Source of the DNA: Viola odorata
Taxonomy: Eukaryota > Streptophyta > Magnoliopsida > Malpighiales > Violaceae
Length of the DNA: 64,000 nucleotides
Direction of reading: 5' to 3'
Assembly: GCA_963691705.1 (NCBI GenBank)
Contig: OY829545.1
Location: forward strand, 31,669,475 to 31,733,474
Below the pieces are notes generated by a model, which worked only from the letters and a program-made list of their open reading frames with translations, was not told the origin of the DNA and made no database searches. Position 1 is the first letter of the stretch, and each line of letters begins with the position of its first letter. Below are positions 11,780-23,674 of the stretch, in pieces. Made by a program: the position numbers and the translations under genes.

Positions 11780-13650
11780 ATGACAGCCAGATCGGAGCCG
11801 GTCCGATCAACATTCTCTAATATTCCTTTCTCAACACGCAGGCGGTTGTTCCCCTTTGCTACTGCTGATCTCTCTATGGCGTCACAACTGACTATTTCGG
11901 GATCTCTGGACCTTTCGGTCGGGATCGCCGGAGGATCTGTCTCTTCGCAGATGGTTACTTCTTCATCACAGACTGTGGGATCTGATCTTTATACCCCTCT
12001 TTCAGGAGGATTTGTGCCTAATAATAATAATCCCTTTGCTATGGAAATAGCGGCTCTTCGTTCCCACTTGGAATATTTGACGGACATGGTCACAAGAATC
12101 ACGCCTGGCGCTTCTGGATCTAATGTTCCTCCTCGCATCACGTTCACACCATCTATTATTGCTGATCGACCTTTGCCCCCGTTGTTTCCAGAAAACTCCC
12201 AAATGCCTCTGTCAGCGGGAGATCCCCCGGTTAGTCTTGTACAGCTCACTCAAGGAAGAGTAGAGGCTTATGTACCACAAATGCCGCAAGGACTCTATCC
12301 CCAGGAAGACAGGCAGCTTGAGGCATTAAGGAACCGTTGGGCCGGACGGAGGGAAGGAACAAACAGGAGTTTATCTCCCGAATACAGTGAAAGATCCAGT
12401 AGCAGGAGGTATCGAAGTCGTTCGCCCAGAAGTCGCAGTCGGTCTCCCAGGCGACGTCATACACCTGAACCTCGAGAAAGGGGGCGACAAGGGGACATAT
12501 CTCCCCCATGTCGTCGCGTAAGGCGACATAGGGTTAGCAGGCGAGTGAAGCTTCCCGCTGATACTTACGATGGTACTAAAGATCCTATTTCACACATTAA
12601 TAAAGTGAAAGACTTCGTTCAGTTTCAGACCCACAGTGATGCAGCTTTGTGTCAGATATTCGTCATGACCTTATCAGGAGTGGCACGACTCTGGTTTGAA
12701 GGTCTTCCTAGTGGATCCATTGGTAATTTTACACAGCTAGAATCTAAATTTCGGAGCAGATTTAGTACGGCAATTCCCATTCGGAAATCTGCCGCGACGT
12801 TATTTGATATACAACGGAAGCCTCAAGAGACTTTAAAAGAATTTCTCAGCCGATTCGATCTGGAAATGTCGTTAACGCCGGGTGTCACTATCGATTTCGC
12901 CATAGAAGCTCTGAAAAGAAATTGCCATTACGGGAAGCTGAAAGAGGCTTTAATGGTGGATCCTCCAATATCTCTGGACGCATTAAGACTCAAGGCCTAC
13001 AACTACGCAAAAATGGAAGAAGAAGAGAACAGAGATAGAACATTTAATATGCCACTTGGGGCACCTCACATCCCCGCCGCTCCTGCGAATCCTCTGATCG
13101 ATGATCGCTACATTGACGATTACGCCCGACGAAAAGATCATATTCCAAAAACCTCGGATAGGCAGAAAGGAAATTCTTCGAAAGGAAAACAAGGTGATTC
13201 CCCTCATCAGCGTCAAGGGAACGCTCATAAAAATCGGGCGTATGATCCAGACTTTCCTTCCCTGAACGTACCAAGAGCCGAGATCCTGGCGATAGCAGAA
13301 CACCGAAATCTTCCTATCCGTTATCCAGCACCCACGAAACCTGGAGTGCTCTTGGGCAAAAGAGAAAATGCCTACTGCAAATTCCATAAAGCTAGGGGAC
13401 ATTCCACCGAGGTTTGTAGAGAATTGAAGTGGGCGATAGAACGCTTGGTGGAAGAAGGATATTTGGGAGAATTCGCGACTCAAGTGAGGGAAGATGCCCG
13501 AAATAATCCTGTAAGAAGAGCGACAGACGAACGACCAAGCCCCCCTCGGGTCCCACAACCCGATAGTGCTCCGGAAGGAAAGGGTGAGGAAACTTTCGCG
13601 ATAGATGGCGATGACATCCCGATGATTAACATCATAGCGGGAGGGATCCC
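11780..13650 (+). CDS. gag: Tat Gag (5' part of gag-pol, interrupted by Athila)
   Basis: Capsid/nucleocapsid protein that would package the RNA. The frame is open from 11729 and reaches the Athila junction at 13650. The ATG at 11780 is the first; the ATG at 11876 (ATGGCG) has the better context. An Arg/Ser-rich stretch (RSRSPRSRSRSPRRR, near 12400-12475) precedes the retrotransposon gag core (about 12555-13010). A nucleocapsid knuckle CKFHKARGHSTEVC lies at 13376-13417, in the Tat form with His in place of the second Cys. Before the insertion the frame continued directly into pol: codon phase at the TSD ATCCC (13646-13650 and 27094-27098) is identical. The present product would read a few codons into the Athila LTR to a stop at 13708. 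Confidence 0.88.
13646..13650. other. Target-site duplication of the Athila insertion (left copy)
   Basis: ATCCC, matched by 27094-27098. Confidence 0.95.
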
Positions 13651-15378
13651 TGATAGCATGTTTTTATGCATGATTTTCTCTCCATTTTCTCCCCTTTTTA
13701 AGGCATGATTCTGCTAATTTACCCTTGTTTCCATTACTATTGCAGATTTAGGCCTAAAATGGGAGTTTATGCGAAAAGATGCATTTCTGGACCATTTTGT
13801 GCAGTTTTTGAGCTTCAAGACCCAGAGTCGAGGTCCCGAGTCCGAACCAGCGTTCAAGGTCCCGAATCGGATTCACCATTCGGGACCCCGAAGGGCGAAG
13901 AATGACATTTCCACGTGTCATCTCGCCAGAGCTTCCATGTGCCTCCTCTGACACTGTTCCTGCAGTCTGCACTGACCACCAAATACCTACCGCTCTGACC
14001 AGTTCACCCTTGAGCCCAGTCCAGACCTGCCAAAGCTGGAAAAATCAGACAGCTTTATGCTTTTTCAGCTTTGTGCTTTAAGGAGCATGGATCCACTTTT
14101 TTAGGCTTTCAATTAATGCATTTTGTCCCTAGTTTTAGGCTGAAGATATTTTGTGCTTAAGGCTCTACTATATAAAGGGCATCTAGGATTAGTTTAGACA
14201 ATCTTTTTTCTAGCTTTTAATCACTTAGCATAATTTAGAAGTAGCTTAGACTTCTCTCTAGTTTCTCTCTCTAGCCATTGTTAGCTTCTTCAACATTGCT
14301 GCCGAGCTATAAACGGAATTTTAGTAACAAGTTTTCTTCCCTTCATCTATTTATTTACTTGTTATGCTTTCTTTAATCGTTATTTGTTTATCCTTAAGTA
14401 TGAGTAGCTAAATTCCTAGTTCTTGGCAAGGCTGATTCAAGGGTTGCAAGGGCAGATTCGAGACCTTAATGTGCTTAAAATATTCTTGATGCTATATTCA
14501 ACTATTCATCGGTTTAATTATATCTTTGCATGATTTAATTTAAGGTCTGATCAACTGAGAATTATTTTGTGTAAATGCTGCCATTCATGTGATGAATACG
14601 AAAGGAAAATTGCATGAGTAAGTAGGCATCTGTTTAGTCTTGACTGTGTCAAAGTGGTCTTGAATAGATAGGTTGGGTAGTTGATTAGGGCTGGGTCACG
14701 AGCCTGACAAACTGAGGGACTTTAGCCCTAGATCTGTCTTTTCTTAGCTTCATGGGCAGTTTGAGTATGGCCCTCCCGCATTCGTGCCTGGAGGGATGGC
14801 AAACTGTCAAGACTACCTCATATGTGGAAACGGGGGGTAGTTTCTCTTAAGAGAAAAGTAGGGGATATCCGAGGAATCTGGTCCCCATGTCATTTCTATG
14901 ACATCTCGAATGGAATACTCTTGAGCTGATGACGATCTGGTCCCGAATGCAACCCAGAATGCCTTTGCCGAGAACACTTCCTCCATCTGATTATTCGTGC
15001 TTATTTCACTCTTGATCTATTTCACGCCTGCGTTGATACTTCTGCATCTGTTTCTGATTTGTTTTATTATTTCTGGAATTATTTGCTTACTTGCTTTATT
15101 TTATCATTCGGGACTCCCGAATTGACACCTCGGGACCCCGAATACTGCTTTCCTAGATAAAAACTGTTAGCTCCCAAAATCTGCCTTGGCCAACTCGTTT
15201 GGCCAAGTAAAACCCCCCCCCTAAGTGTTACCCTTTGTGCTCTTCTCCCGAATACATTCACGACCATAAATCAGTTTCTCACAATCCCTGTGTTCGACCC
15301 TGACTACCACTGTACACTTTATCTCTTGTGCACACACGTTTTCAGGCACTATAAATTTATGTATTTGATTGACGATCA
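13651..15378 (+). repeat. 5' LTR of Athila
   Basis: 1728 bp, from TGATAGCATG to GACGATCA. TATA box at 14169-14176. Contains many TCCCGAAT/ATTCGGGA motifs. Small open frames in it (13705-13905, 13754-13972) recur in the other LTR and look like chance. Confidence 0.96.
14169..14176 (+). promoter_or_regulatory. Athila 5' LTR TATA box
   Basis: TATATAAA followed by GGGCATC; the likely U3/R border lies about 30 bp downstream. Confidence 0.7.
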
Positions 15379-15381
15379 AAT

Positions 15382-15399
15382 TGGCGCCGTTGCCGGGGA
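15382..15399 (+). other. Primer-binding site (tRNA-Asp)
   Basis: TGGCGCCGTTGCCGGGGA is the exact complement of the 3' end (with CCA) of plant tRNA-Asp(GUC) as I know it, three bases after the LTR. It is typical of Athila. Confidence 0.92.
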
Positions 15400-15432
15400 T
15401 TGTTTCAAGACTGATTTATTTTTCTTGTTCAT

Positions 15433-18400
15433 ATGACCAGGAGATCTGCACCCGAATTACTACCCCTTGATCACGAGCTTGGACGAACCGAAAGAGGACT
15501 TCGACGACTAGCACGAGGAGACTCCAACCCTTGTGTTCGGGACCTCGAACGTCTTTTTAACCTGGAAGGTAGTCCAGACCCCGATAACCTACCCCCGGTC
15601 TACCCAGAAAGACCTGATATGGATAATCCCGGTCCCGAAGGGAATGCTGTTAACCTGCACCCCCCACCAATCCAGACCATCGATGATTTCAATGCCGCTC
15701 CCGAAGCCCCAACCAGTTGCATTGTCTGGCCAGCAGTCCCGAATGACTGGGAACTCAAGTCTGCAACCATGCATCATCTGCCACTCTTTCGAGGGCTGGC
15801 CAAGGAGAATCCACACCGCCACCTACAGCAGCTACACTCCATTTGCGACACCATGAAGCCTCACAACGTTTCGGTTGAGCATGCCAAGCTTCGTGCCTTT
15901 ATGTGGTCCCTCAAGGACGACGCTCTTGACTGGTTTTATGATTTGCAGCCGCAATCTATCAATTCATGGGCCGAGATGTCTAAGGCTTTCACGGATAAAT
16001 ACTACCCCGTGTCCATAGCAATGGTGACCCGAAAGCAGCTTGTATCCATCCTCCAAAAGGATTCGGAAGACCTTGAGCAATACTATGAGCGGTTTAAGAA
16101 GATGCAAGCCCTATGCCCCTCGCATAATCTGTCCGAACATGCCCTCATGCAGTATTTCTGTGAAGGACTCAACGGTCGGGACAAGGCCTTGTTGAACGCT
16201 GCCGCTAATGGATCCATCACTAGACTCACTCCAGCTGCTGCCAAGGCCACCATCGAACTCATGGCCAAGAACAACCTCCAGCTCAACAACTCCACTAGCG
16301 TTCAAGACGCCCGTTCCGCCGCTATGGAGAATCAACTTGCAGCCATCACAGGCATGTTGCAAAACATGGCTTCGGGACAGCCAGTCCAGGTCAAGGCCTG
16401 CCAGATTTGTCAATTTTCAGACCACCCAACGGATGCTTGCCCATTCATCCCCGATGAGATTCCAGTCAATGCAGCTGGCGGATTCAATGCCCCATATGGC
16501 CAACACCACAATCAAGGTTGGAAGCAACCTAACTATGGATGGAACAACAACCAGCAGGCCGGACCTAGCCATCAGTATGGACAAAACCCATACGGAAATC
16601 ACCCCCCTCCTTTCAACATGCAGGCCTTCAAGCCCAGGCCCAATTTTCAGAATTACCAGTACCAGAGGCAGCCTCCCCCGGACCAGAATTTCACCATGCC
16701 ACCACCCCCGAATGAGGACCCTTCCCCCGACAAAAAGAAAATCGCCGAGCTGGAAAAACAGATTCGGACCCTCATGGCCGAAATGAAGGAAGTGAAAAAT
16801 GGAGGGAGATTTCCAGGGCAAACGGAACCTAACCCGAAGCATGAAGCGTGTGCCATGAACCTCCGCAGTGGCCTCGAGATCCCTTCTAGTGTCCACCCAG
16901 GCCCCGAAGCCGATACTGTTATTCCTGGTCCCGAAGTCAATAATACTGCACCACCACCTCCCGAACAACCTACTGACCAGCCCAAGAAGTCCCGATTTGG
17001 CGACGCAGCCCTAGATCACTTCTTCTCCAGCAAGAAGTCTCGCTGTAAGAAGAAGCAGCCCGTTGAGGAGGAAGAATTCTCCCAAGAATTCATAAACAAA
17101 GTCTTCGAACCCCCGTTCCCTCAACGGTTGGTCAAAAAGAAGAAAGAGGAAGAAGATCGGGACATCTTTGAGATGTTTAGCAAGGTTGTCATCAATATTC
17201 CGCTCCTCAAGGCCATCAAAAACATGCCCCGATATGCTAAGTTTTTGAAACAGCTATGCACCAACAAGAACAAATTCACGGAGGTGAATAGAATCAGTGT
17301 GGGAGCTAATCTGACCGCCCATATCCAGCGAAAAATTCCACCCAAGTGCAAAGACCAGGGAATGTTCACAATTCCGTGCAAGATCGGGACTATCGAGATT
17401 GGAAAGGCAATGTGCGATTTGGGAGCCGGAATTAATGTTATGCCCTTGACCATCTACAATGGCCTTGGACTCGGACCCTTGAAGGAAACCACACTAGTGA
17501 TCCAACTTGCAGACCGTTCGGTAGTATATCCGGAAGGAATCGTAACGGATGTTCTGGTCCAGATTGGTGAATTCTTATTCCCAGCAGATTTCTATGTTCT
17601 CTCCATGGAAAACCCCACGAACACCAAGTCTTCGGATCTGCTCTTGGGACGTCCCTTCTTGGCTACTGCCCGCGCAAAGATTGACTGCTATGAGGCCTCG
17701 ATATCTCTCGAGTTCGACGGGGAAATTATCCGTTTCAACATGCTAGACTCCATGAAGTACCCTCCCGAATTTTCCAGTGTCAACTTTGTTGATATAATAG
17801 ATCCCCTTGTGGAGGAAATTGCTGAACTGAATTCTGTCGAGCCCTTGAAACTGATTCTTGACCGAAGTCTCACCCCCGAATCTCTGCAAGAGATGACAGC
17901 TTCTATCACGGTCCCATCTGAACTATGCACAGTTGCAGCAGCCCTCGAAGAAAATTCTGCTCTAGTGGTTGAACCCCCGAGCGATTCTCCCGAATGCGCA
18001 GATCATGTACGAGTTCCACCATCTCTGGATCAAGCCCCAGACCTCGAACTCAAAACACTGCCCTCACACTTGAAGTATGCATACCTCGGGGAGGGAGAGT
18101 CGCTTCCAGTCATAATTTCCAACAAGTTAGAAGCAGACCAAGAGACTGAGCTCGTAAACCTCCTCCAGAGTTTCAAGAAGGCTATCGGATGGACGATCGC
18201 CGACATCAAGGGACTGTCACCATCCTTATGCACTCACCGCATACATCTTGAAGATGACTCCAAGACAGTGAGACAGCCTCAAAGGCGTTTGAACCCCCCC
18301 CTGATGGAGGTGGTCAAGAAAGAGGTCTTGAAGCTGCTCGATGCCGGGGTTATTTACCCCATTTCTGATTCTCCATGGGTTAGCCCAGTTCAGGTGGTCC

Positions 18401-20958
18401 CGAAGAAAACTGGCATCACAATCATTCCAGGTCCCGAGGGTCAGCCAATCCCCTCCCGAATCCAGAATGGATGGCGTGTGTGCATTGACTATCGACGCCT
18501 GAACGAAGCCACCCGAAAAGACCATTTCCCACTTCCCTTCATAGATCAGATGCTGGAGCGCCTTGCGGGCAAGACGCATTATTGCTGCCTAGATGGGTAT
18601 TCGGGATTCCACCAGATTCCAGTAGCCCTTGAAGACCAGGAGAAAACCACCTTCACGTGCCCCTTCGGGACCTTTGCTTACAGACGCATGCCCTTTGGGT
18701 TATGCAATGCCCCGGCCACGTTCCAGAGGTGTATGGTCAGCATCTTTTCAGAATTTGTAGAAGAATGCATCGAGGTATTCATGGACGACTTCACGGTCTA
18801 TGGTAACTCCTTTTCCGAATGCCTCTTGAATTTAAAGAAAATTCTGCAAAGATGTATAGAAACAAACCTTGTTCTTAATTTCGAAAAATGTCATTTCATG
18901 GTCGATCAAGGACTAATCCTGGGCCACATCGTGTCCCGAAAGGGTATCGAAGTGGACAAGGCCAAAATTCAAGCTATCAAGACCTTGCCTTACCCCTCGA
19001 ATATTCGAGACGTGCGTTCTTTTCTTGGGCATGCAGGTTTTTATAGGAGGTTCATCCGGGATTTTTCCAAGATTGCCCAGCCAATGTGCCAATTACTACA
19101 CAAGGATGTGGACTTCGTATTCGATGACCAGTGCAAGAAGGCATTCGAGACTCTGAAAGCTAAGCTCATTTCTGCTCCTATCATTCGAGCCCCCGACTGG
19201 ACACTCCCGTTCGAAATCATGTGCGACGCAAGCAACCAGGCTTTGGGAGCTGTTCTGGGTCAGAAGAAAGACAAGGAGACTTATGTTATTTATTATGCCT
19301 CCAAGTTGTTGGATCCCGCCCAACAAAACTATACAACAACAGAAAAAGAGCTTCTGGCCATTGTCTATGCCCTTGATAAGTTTCGGCAGTACCTCCTGGG
19401 CACAGAAGTGATAGTGTACTCTGACCACTCCGCTCTTCGATGCCTGCTCAAGAAGACAGACGCAAAACCTAGACTTATCCGCTGGATCCTCCTGCTTCAA
19501 GAGTTCAACCTAGCCATCAAAGATAAAAAAGGGACCGAGAACTGCGTAGCTGATCATTTGAGTCGACTACCGCATCAAGAAGACGACTCCCAAGTAACCA
19601 TTCGGGAGTCTTTCCCTGATGAGCATTTGTGCTTAGTTGACACGGCAAAGTACCCCTGGTTCACGGACATAGCTAACTATTGTGCCACTGGTGCGCTTCC
19701 AGTCGAGGCCTCGAGTGCAGAACACAACCGAATCCGCAAACAAGCCAAGTATTATGTCTGGGACAACCCTTACCTATGGAAACATTGTTCAGATCAAATC
19801 GTTAGGCGCTGTGTCTCCACAGACGAGGTCCCGTCCATCCTCAAGTTCTGCCATTCAACAACGGAAGGGGGACATTTTGCTGCAAAGAAAACCGCACTCA
19901 AAGTCCTCGAGGCGGGTCTTTACTGGCCCTCCATCTTCAAGGACAGTTATTTATTTTGCGCAACGTGCCCTCGATGCCAAGCCATGGGAAACATCAGAGC
20001 CCGAAACCAAATGCCCTTGACCAGCATCATTGCGTGCGATATTTTCGATATTTGGGGCATTGACTTCATGGGACCGCTCCCGAGTTCATTCGGGCATACG
20101 TATATTCTGCTTGCAGTAGATTACGTCTCCAAATGGATCGAAGCCAAGGCCACAAAAACTGACGATTCAAGGGTGGTTGCCGATTTTCTCAGAACACACA
20201 TCTTTAACCGATTCGGGACCCCTCGAGCTCTCATCAGCGATCGGGGGACTCATTTCTGCAATCGAACAGTCGCTTCGCTACTTAACAAGTATGGAGTGAC
20301 TCATCGAGTGTCTACAGCTTACCACCCCCAAACCAATGGGCAAGCTGAGGTCTCGAATCGGGAGATCAAGGCCATCCTCGAGAAAACAGTGAATCAGTCA
20401 CGAAAAGATTGGAGTCTCAAGCTAGGGGACGCGCTTTGGGCCTACCGCACCGCATTCAAGACCCCGATCGGCATGACACCATATCGGTTGGTCTATGGCA
20501 AGCCGTGTCACCTTCCTGTCGAAATAGAACACAAGGCCTTTTGGGCACTCAAGAAAGTCAACATGGACTTGAACTTAGCGGGAAAGGAACGCTGTTTGCA
20601 AATTCAAGAGCTTGAAGAGCTTCGGGGGAACGCCTATGAGAATTCCATGATCTACAAGGACAAGACCAAAGCCCAGCACGACAAGCACCTCGTAGTCAAA
20701 AACTTCACCATTGGGCAGAAAGTTTTGCTCTACAACTCCAGACTACGGATTTTTTCGGGCAAGCTCAAGTCCAAATGGTCGGGACCATACCGAATCACTG
20801 CAGTATTTGATCATGGTGCTGTTGAGATCCAGAATTTGGACAGCGGGGAGCCATTCAAGGTGAACGGTCATCGGTTGAAGCCCTTCTATGAGGGATTCAA
20901 GCCCTCAACTGCAGATGAAGCAAGGGTCGAGGACCCAACACTCAACACTCCCGAATGA
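15433..20958 (+). CDS. gag-pol: Athila gag-pol polyprotein, 1841 aa, uninterrupted
   Basis: It encodes particle protein and the enzymes for reverse transcription and integration in one frame from ATG 15433. Order: gag core about residues 115-285; zinc knuckle C323-x2-C-x4-H-x4-C; Pro/Gln-rich linker and a basic patch near 530-560; aspartic protease with DLGA at D662 (Leu in place of the usual Thr/Ser); reverse transcriptase with FMDD at 1116-1119; RNase H with CDAS at D1265; integrase with an HHCC finger (about 1474-1516) and D1544, D1603, E1639 (D-x35-E). No chromodomain is seen. No stop or frameshift is present, so the copy may encode active enzymes. The DLGA protease site is worth noting. 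Start choice: the first ATG after the PBS. Confidence 0.95.
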   Translation: MTRRSAPELLPLDHELGRTERGLRRLARGDSNPCVRDLERLFNLEGSPDPDNLPPVYPERPDMDNPGPEGNAVNLHPPPIQTIDDFNAAPEAPTSCIVWPAVPNDWELKSATMHHLPLFRGLAKENPHRHLQQLHSICDTMKPHNVSVEHAKLRAFMWSLKDDALDWFYDLQPQSINSWAEMSKAFTDKYYPVSIAMVTRKQLVSILQKDSEDLEQYYERFKKMQALCPSHNLSEHALMQYFCEGLNGRDKALLNAAANGSITRLTPAAAKATIELMAKNNLQLNNSTSVQDARSAAMENQLAAITGMLQNMASGQPVQVKACQICQFSDHPTDACPFIPDEIPVNAAGGFNAPYGQHHNQGWKQPNYGWNNNQQAGPSHQYGQNPYGNHPPPFNMQAFKPRPNFQNYQYQRQPPPDQNFTMPPPPNEDPSPDKKKIAELEKQIRTLMAEMKEVKNGGRFPGQTEPNPKHEACAMNLRSGLEIPSSVHPGPEADTVIPGPEVNNTAPPPPEQPTDQPKKSRFGDAALDHFFSSKKSRCKKKQPVEEEEFSQEFINKVFEPPFPQRLVKKKKEEEDRDIFEMFSKVVINIPLLKAIKNMPRYAKFLKQLCTNKNKFTEVNRISVGANLTAHIQRKIPPKCKDQGMFTIPCKIGTIEIGKAMCDLGAGINVMPLTIYNGLGLGPLKETTLVIQLADRSVVYPEGIVTDVLVQIGEFLFPADFYVLSMENPTNTKSSDLLLGRPFLATARAKIDCYEASISLEFDGEIIRFNMLDSMKYPPEFSSVNFVDIIDPLVEEIAELNSVEPLKLILDRSLTPESLQEMTASITVPSELCTVAAALEENSALVVEPPSDSPECADHVRVPPSLDQAPDLELKTLPSHLKYAYLGEGESLPVIISNKLEADQETELVNLLQSFKKAIGWTIADIKGLSPSLCTHRIHLEDDSKTVRQPQRRLNPPLMEVVKKEVLKLLDAGVIYPISDSPWVSPVQVVPKKTGITIIPGPEGQPIPSRIQNGWRVCIDYRRLNEATRKDHFPLPFIDQMLERLAGKTHYCCLDGYSGFHQIPVALEDQEKTTFTCPFGTFAYRRMPFGLCNAPATFQRCMVSIFSEFVEECIEVFMDDFTVYGNSFSECLLNLKKILQRCIETNLVLNFEKCHFMVDQGLILGHIVSRKGIEVDKAKIQAIKTLPYPSNIRDVRSFLGHAGFYRRFIRDFSKIAQPMCQLLHKDVDFVFDDQCKKAFETLKAKLISAPIIRAPDWTLPFEIMCDASNQALGAVLGQKKDKETYVIYYASKLLDPAQQNYTTTEKELLAIVYALDKFRQYLLGTEVIVYSDHSALRCLLKKTDAKPRLIRWILLLQEFNLAIKDKKGTENCVADHLSRLPHQEDDSQVTIRESFPDEHLCLVDTAKYPWFTDIANYCATGALPVEASSAEHNRIRKQAKYYVWDNPYLWKHCSDQIVRRCVSTDEVPSILKFCHSTTEGGHFAAKKTALKVLEAGLYWPSIFKDSYLFCATCPRCQAMGNIRARNQMPLTSIIACDIFDIWGIDFMGPLPSSFGHTYILLAVDYVSKWIEAKATKTDDSRVVADFLRTHIFNRFGTPRALISDRGTHFCNRTVASLLNKYGVTHRVSTAYHPQTNGQAEVSNREIKAILEKTVNQSRKDWSLKLGDALWAYRTAFKTPIGMTPYRLVYGKPCHLPVEIEHKAFWALKKVNMDLNLAGKERCLQIQELEELRGNAYENSMIYKDKTKAQHDKHLVVKNFTIGQKVLLYNSRLRIFSGKLKSKWSGPYRITAVFDHGAVEIQNLDSGEPFKVNGHRLKPFYEGFKPSTADEARVEDPTLNTPE

Positions 20959-21436
20959 GGACACGACGTCCAGGCCTGGACGATAATCAAGGCCAAGTGT
21001 GGGGACAAGCCCCTGATTTCTAACCCCCTTCCTTTAATTTTCTTATCTCTTACTTCTGCACCCGACATCCTCTTTTCCATCTTCCCAAAACCCATTTCTT
21101 ATCTTCCCTAGGTGATTTTAATTAGTTTTGTCCAGACTTATTCCTTTTGTCCATTGGTTTCTTTAGTTTCTTCTATTATTCGAGTCAACTCTAACTTTTC
21201 AAATTTTTTATGTGCACTTTTTATGTTACCTAGGAAAAAAAATTTCATTTTCGTTGTCCTATCCCCCTTTCATTTAATTTTTATGTTCCCCTCTCTCCTT
21301 TATTTAATGCCTTGTCCCCTTCTTTATTACCCCCATTTAATTACCTCTGATTTTATTCTTATCTCTCCTCTCTCCAACATCCCAAAAGCTGATTTGCTTT
21401 CTCTGATTCCCGTACAGGTGTAAGCGCACGCTGCCC
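20959..21436 (+). promoter_or_regulatory. Gag-pol/ORF2 spacer with a splice-acceptor-like end
   Basis: The spacer starts with the motif AAGTGTGGGGA (20996-21006), then turns pyrimidine-rich. It ends GATTCCCGTACAG|GTG, with the AG at 21416-21417, 19 bases before the ORF2 ATG. This would allow ORF2 to be made from a spliced subgenomic RNA. Splicing is inferred, not shown. Confidence 0.45.
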
Positions 21437-23674
21437 ATGGCACTTAGCGCCCTCTCCCATCGCGCCACGTGGACAACGGAGGACGAAGCGTCAGTTCCCG
21501 CCTCTCTCTCCACGTTTCCACGCCTGCCACAACCTACTCACCCACGCCACCTAAACCGTCACCCTTCCACGTTACCCAACCGTTACCCAACCAAACCCTT
21601 TTCAGCTCTCCCAATCAAATCAAAACGCAGCTTTCCCTCTGCTTTCCCAACACAAAACCCTATTCCCTCCCTTATGGCACACACCAGCATTAACCTCAAC
21701 AAAAATCCCTCCTCTCACTCTTCTACCCCCACCCCTACTCCTCTCTCCAACCCGAAACAGCCGCACACCATCACCTCCGACCACTCACCCGCCGCCACTG
21801 AACGGCTCGGATCCACATCCTCTGAGACCACCCTCAACCTAGACGAAGCCCCCCACACCATCCCTCTCCCAGACATGACCAGATCTGGCAAGGTTCGCCG
21901 TGTCCCACCAACCACCACCGCCGGTAGCAAGAAGAGAACGCCTCCCAGCCCGGTCAACTCCGTTCCCCTCGACGTTAAGCCTATCGGCTACGTCATCCCG
22001 TCCGACACCGACGGTGAGGAGGAACCCCAGTCCAGTTCTAGCCTCCGGGAAGCCCGGCGGGTGGAGAGAGAGAATGAGGAGCAATTCTCGTGGGATTCCG
22101 ACGACCAGCGAGAGGAGGAGGACGACGGCGGACAAGACGGTGAAGAGGAGGTCGAGCTGACTGAGCGACCAGAAGCGCAGGACGCCCAGGACCCCGAGCA
22201 CACTGCTCCCGGTCCCGAGTACATTCCAGAGGGCCCAACTGAGGAGGTCACCAAGGAAGGAGAAGGGGAGATCGACCCACCCCAACCTCCCAGTCCACCC
22301 CCGAAACCGGCCAGGGGTAAGACCCGAGCCGCTAAGAACGCTCCCAAGCCCCCTGCACCCAAGGCTCAAGCCCCCAAACCTCCGGCCGCTAAGAAAAGGA
22401 AGGCCCCGGCCTCTTCCAAGGGCAAAGCGCCTGCTACTGAGACCCCCCGCAAATCCCAGCGCGTCGAGACAGAGGATGAGGAGTTCGATTCCGCTCCGGG
22501 CTCTCGACCCAGTTACCTGGCAACGGCTAACCTTGAAACTTTCAATGAGCTTTTCATCTTTAACGATAAACCTTCCTTGGATAAGGTACATTTGATGAAT
22601 TTTAAGGGAGTAGCCCCATGCCCTAAGTTAGATATGGAGTTCTATGATAAGATGGGTGTTGGGTCCCGAATTCGGGAGTATATCAGTGGTATCGGGTGGG
22701 AGAGTTTCTTTTATATGGATCAGCCTACTTATCTGGAACTCAGTTTGGAGTTCTTTGCTAGTTTTTGGTATAAGTTTGATCTGTTCAAGCCTAAGGGTGG
22801 GGTAGGTCCCGATTTGTCTGCGAAGGGTTGTGTGAATTTCAGGCTTGCAAGTAAATGGCACCCTCTGTCCCTCAACGACTTCAACGTTTATCTTGGTTTC
22901 GTCAGTCGTGAAGGGACTCAAGAGGCCGCCTATCAAAATGCTCTCACCACCGTTCCTGCTGAATTCAACAATCACAAAGCACTTCGGGAGCTCTCTGGCC
23001 AAGATGAGATCATCTTCGACTCTCGCAATACCAAAGCCCACTGCATTCAAGACCCGGCGCTCCGCATCCTGCAACGCTTCCTGTCCATTGCCCTCGCGGG
23101 TAAATTCGGGACCTCTGGACAGCTTGCCCAAACGGAGTTGTTCTTTCTCTGGGCCATGTACCACAAGAAACGGGTCAATCTTGGATACTGGATCGCCACC
23201 GCTGCTCATAACGTCGCCAATGCTCCCCAGGGTCGCTCTCCTGTTCTTGGATCAGTTGTCACCAGCTTGGCCTCAAAGCTTTACACTTCGACACTTCGGG
23301 AGCTCAATCTGTATCGACACCCGAGTTCCTTCAAGATCCTTGGATTCAAATCTTTGGACGCGATGGAATTTCTCTGTGTCATTAATGGTGTCTTGAGTTT
23401 CCATGCAGGTAACAAGGGTCGGATCGAAGGCAAGTATAGGTACCCAGACCTCTCCAAGCCGTCTGCTGCTCCCGAGCCTCCGTCTAGCAACGCCACCACT
23501 TCACCAGCCCCGAAACCCGCAGTTGACTCCCGAGTGCCCGACAACATTCCAGCTGACGACACCACGAACCAGCTCCTCCGCCTCATCCTGGAAACCAATC
23601 TTGCAATCCTTCGAGAGATCCAGACTCAAGCGGACGTGCTGATTGCGATGCGCCGTCCTCGTCCTCCCCCATGA
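21437..23674 (+). CDS. Athila ORF2 (env-position protein), 745 aa
   Basis: Protein of unknown function in the position of retroviral env. Residues 1 to about 350 are low-complexity: Ser/Thr/Pro-rich, then acidic, then Lys/Pro/Ala-rich with likely nuclear-localisation patches. About 360-650 is a globular domain of the type called putative plant transposon protein, shared with the decayed copy at 1230-3080. A Pro/Ser linker and a C-terminal helix (LLRLILETNLAILREIQTQA) follow. I see no signal peptide or clear membrane segment, so a true envelope role is not supported by this sequence. The ATG at 21437 lies in a CCCATGGC context. Confidence 0.88.
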   Translation: MALSALSHRATWTTEDEASVPASLSTFPRLPQPTHPRHLNRHPSTLPNRYPTKPFSALPIKSKRSFPSAFPTQNPIPSLMAHTSINLNKNPSSHSSTPTPTPLSNPKQPHTITSDHSPAATERLGSTSSETTLNLDEAPHTIPLPDMTRSGKVRRVPPTTTAGSKKRTPPSPVNSVPLDVKPIGYVIPSDTDGEEEPQSSSSLREARRVERENEEQFSWDSDDQREEEDDGGQDGEEEVELTERPEAQDAQDPEHTAPGPEYIPEGPTEEVTKEGEGEIDPPQPPSPPPKPARGKTRAAKNAPKPPAPKAQAPKPPAAKKRKAPASSKGKAPATETPRKSQRVETEDEEFDSAPGSRPSYLATANLETFNELFIFNDKPSLDKVHLMNFKGVAPCPKLDMEFYDKMGVGSRIREYISGIGWESFFYMDQPTYLELSLEFFASFWYKFDLFKPKGGVGPDLSAKGCVNFRLASKWHPLSLNDFNVYLGFVSREGTQEAAYQNALTTVPAEFNNHKALRELSGQDEIIFDSRNTKAHCIQDPALRILQRFLSIALAGKFGTSGQLAQTELFFLWAMYHKKRVNLGYWIATAAHNVANAPQGRSPVLGSVVTSLASKLYTSTLRELNLYRHPSSFKILGFKSLDAMEFLCVINGVLSFHAGNKGRIEGKYRYPDLSKPSAAPEPPSSNATTSPAPKPAVDSRVPDNIPADDTTNQLLRLILETNLAILREIQTQADVLIAMRRPRPPP

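Noticed and set aside
13705..13972. Small frames duplicated at 25421-25688
   Set aside because: They lie in the Athila LTRs and are identical only because the LTRs are; no coding signs.
15533..20615. Other-frame frames inside Athila gag-pol
   Set aside because: They overlap a clearly conserved polyprotein and lack independent support.
21437..23674. ORF2 as a true retroviral envelope
   Set aside because: No signal peptide, membrane anchor or cleavage motif is visible; only its position is env-like.
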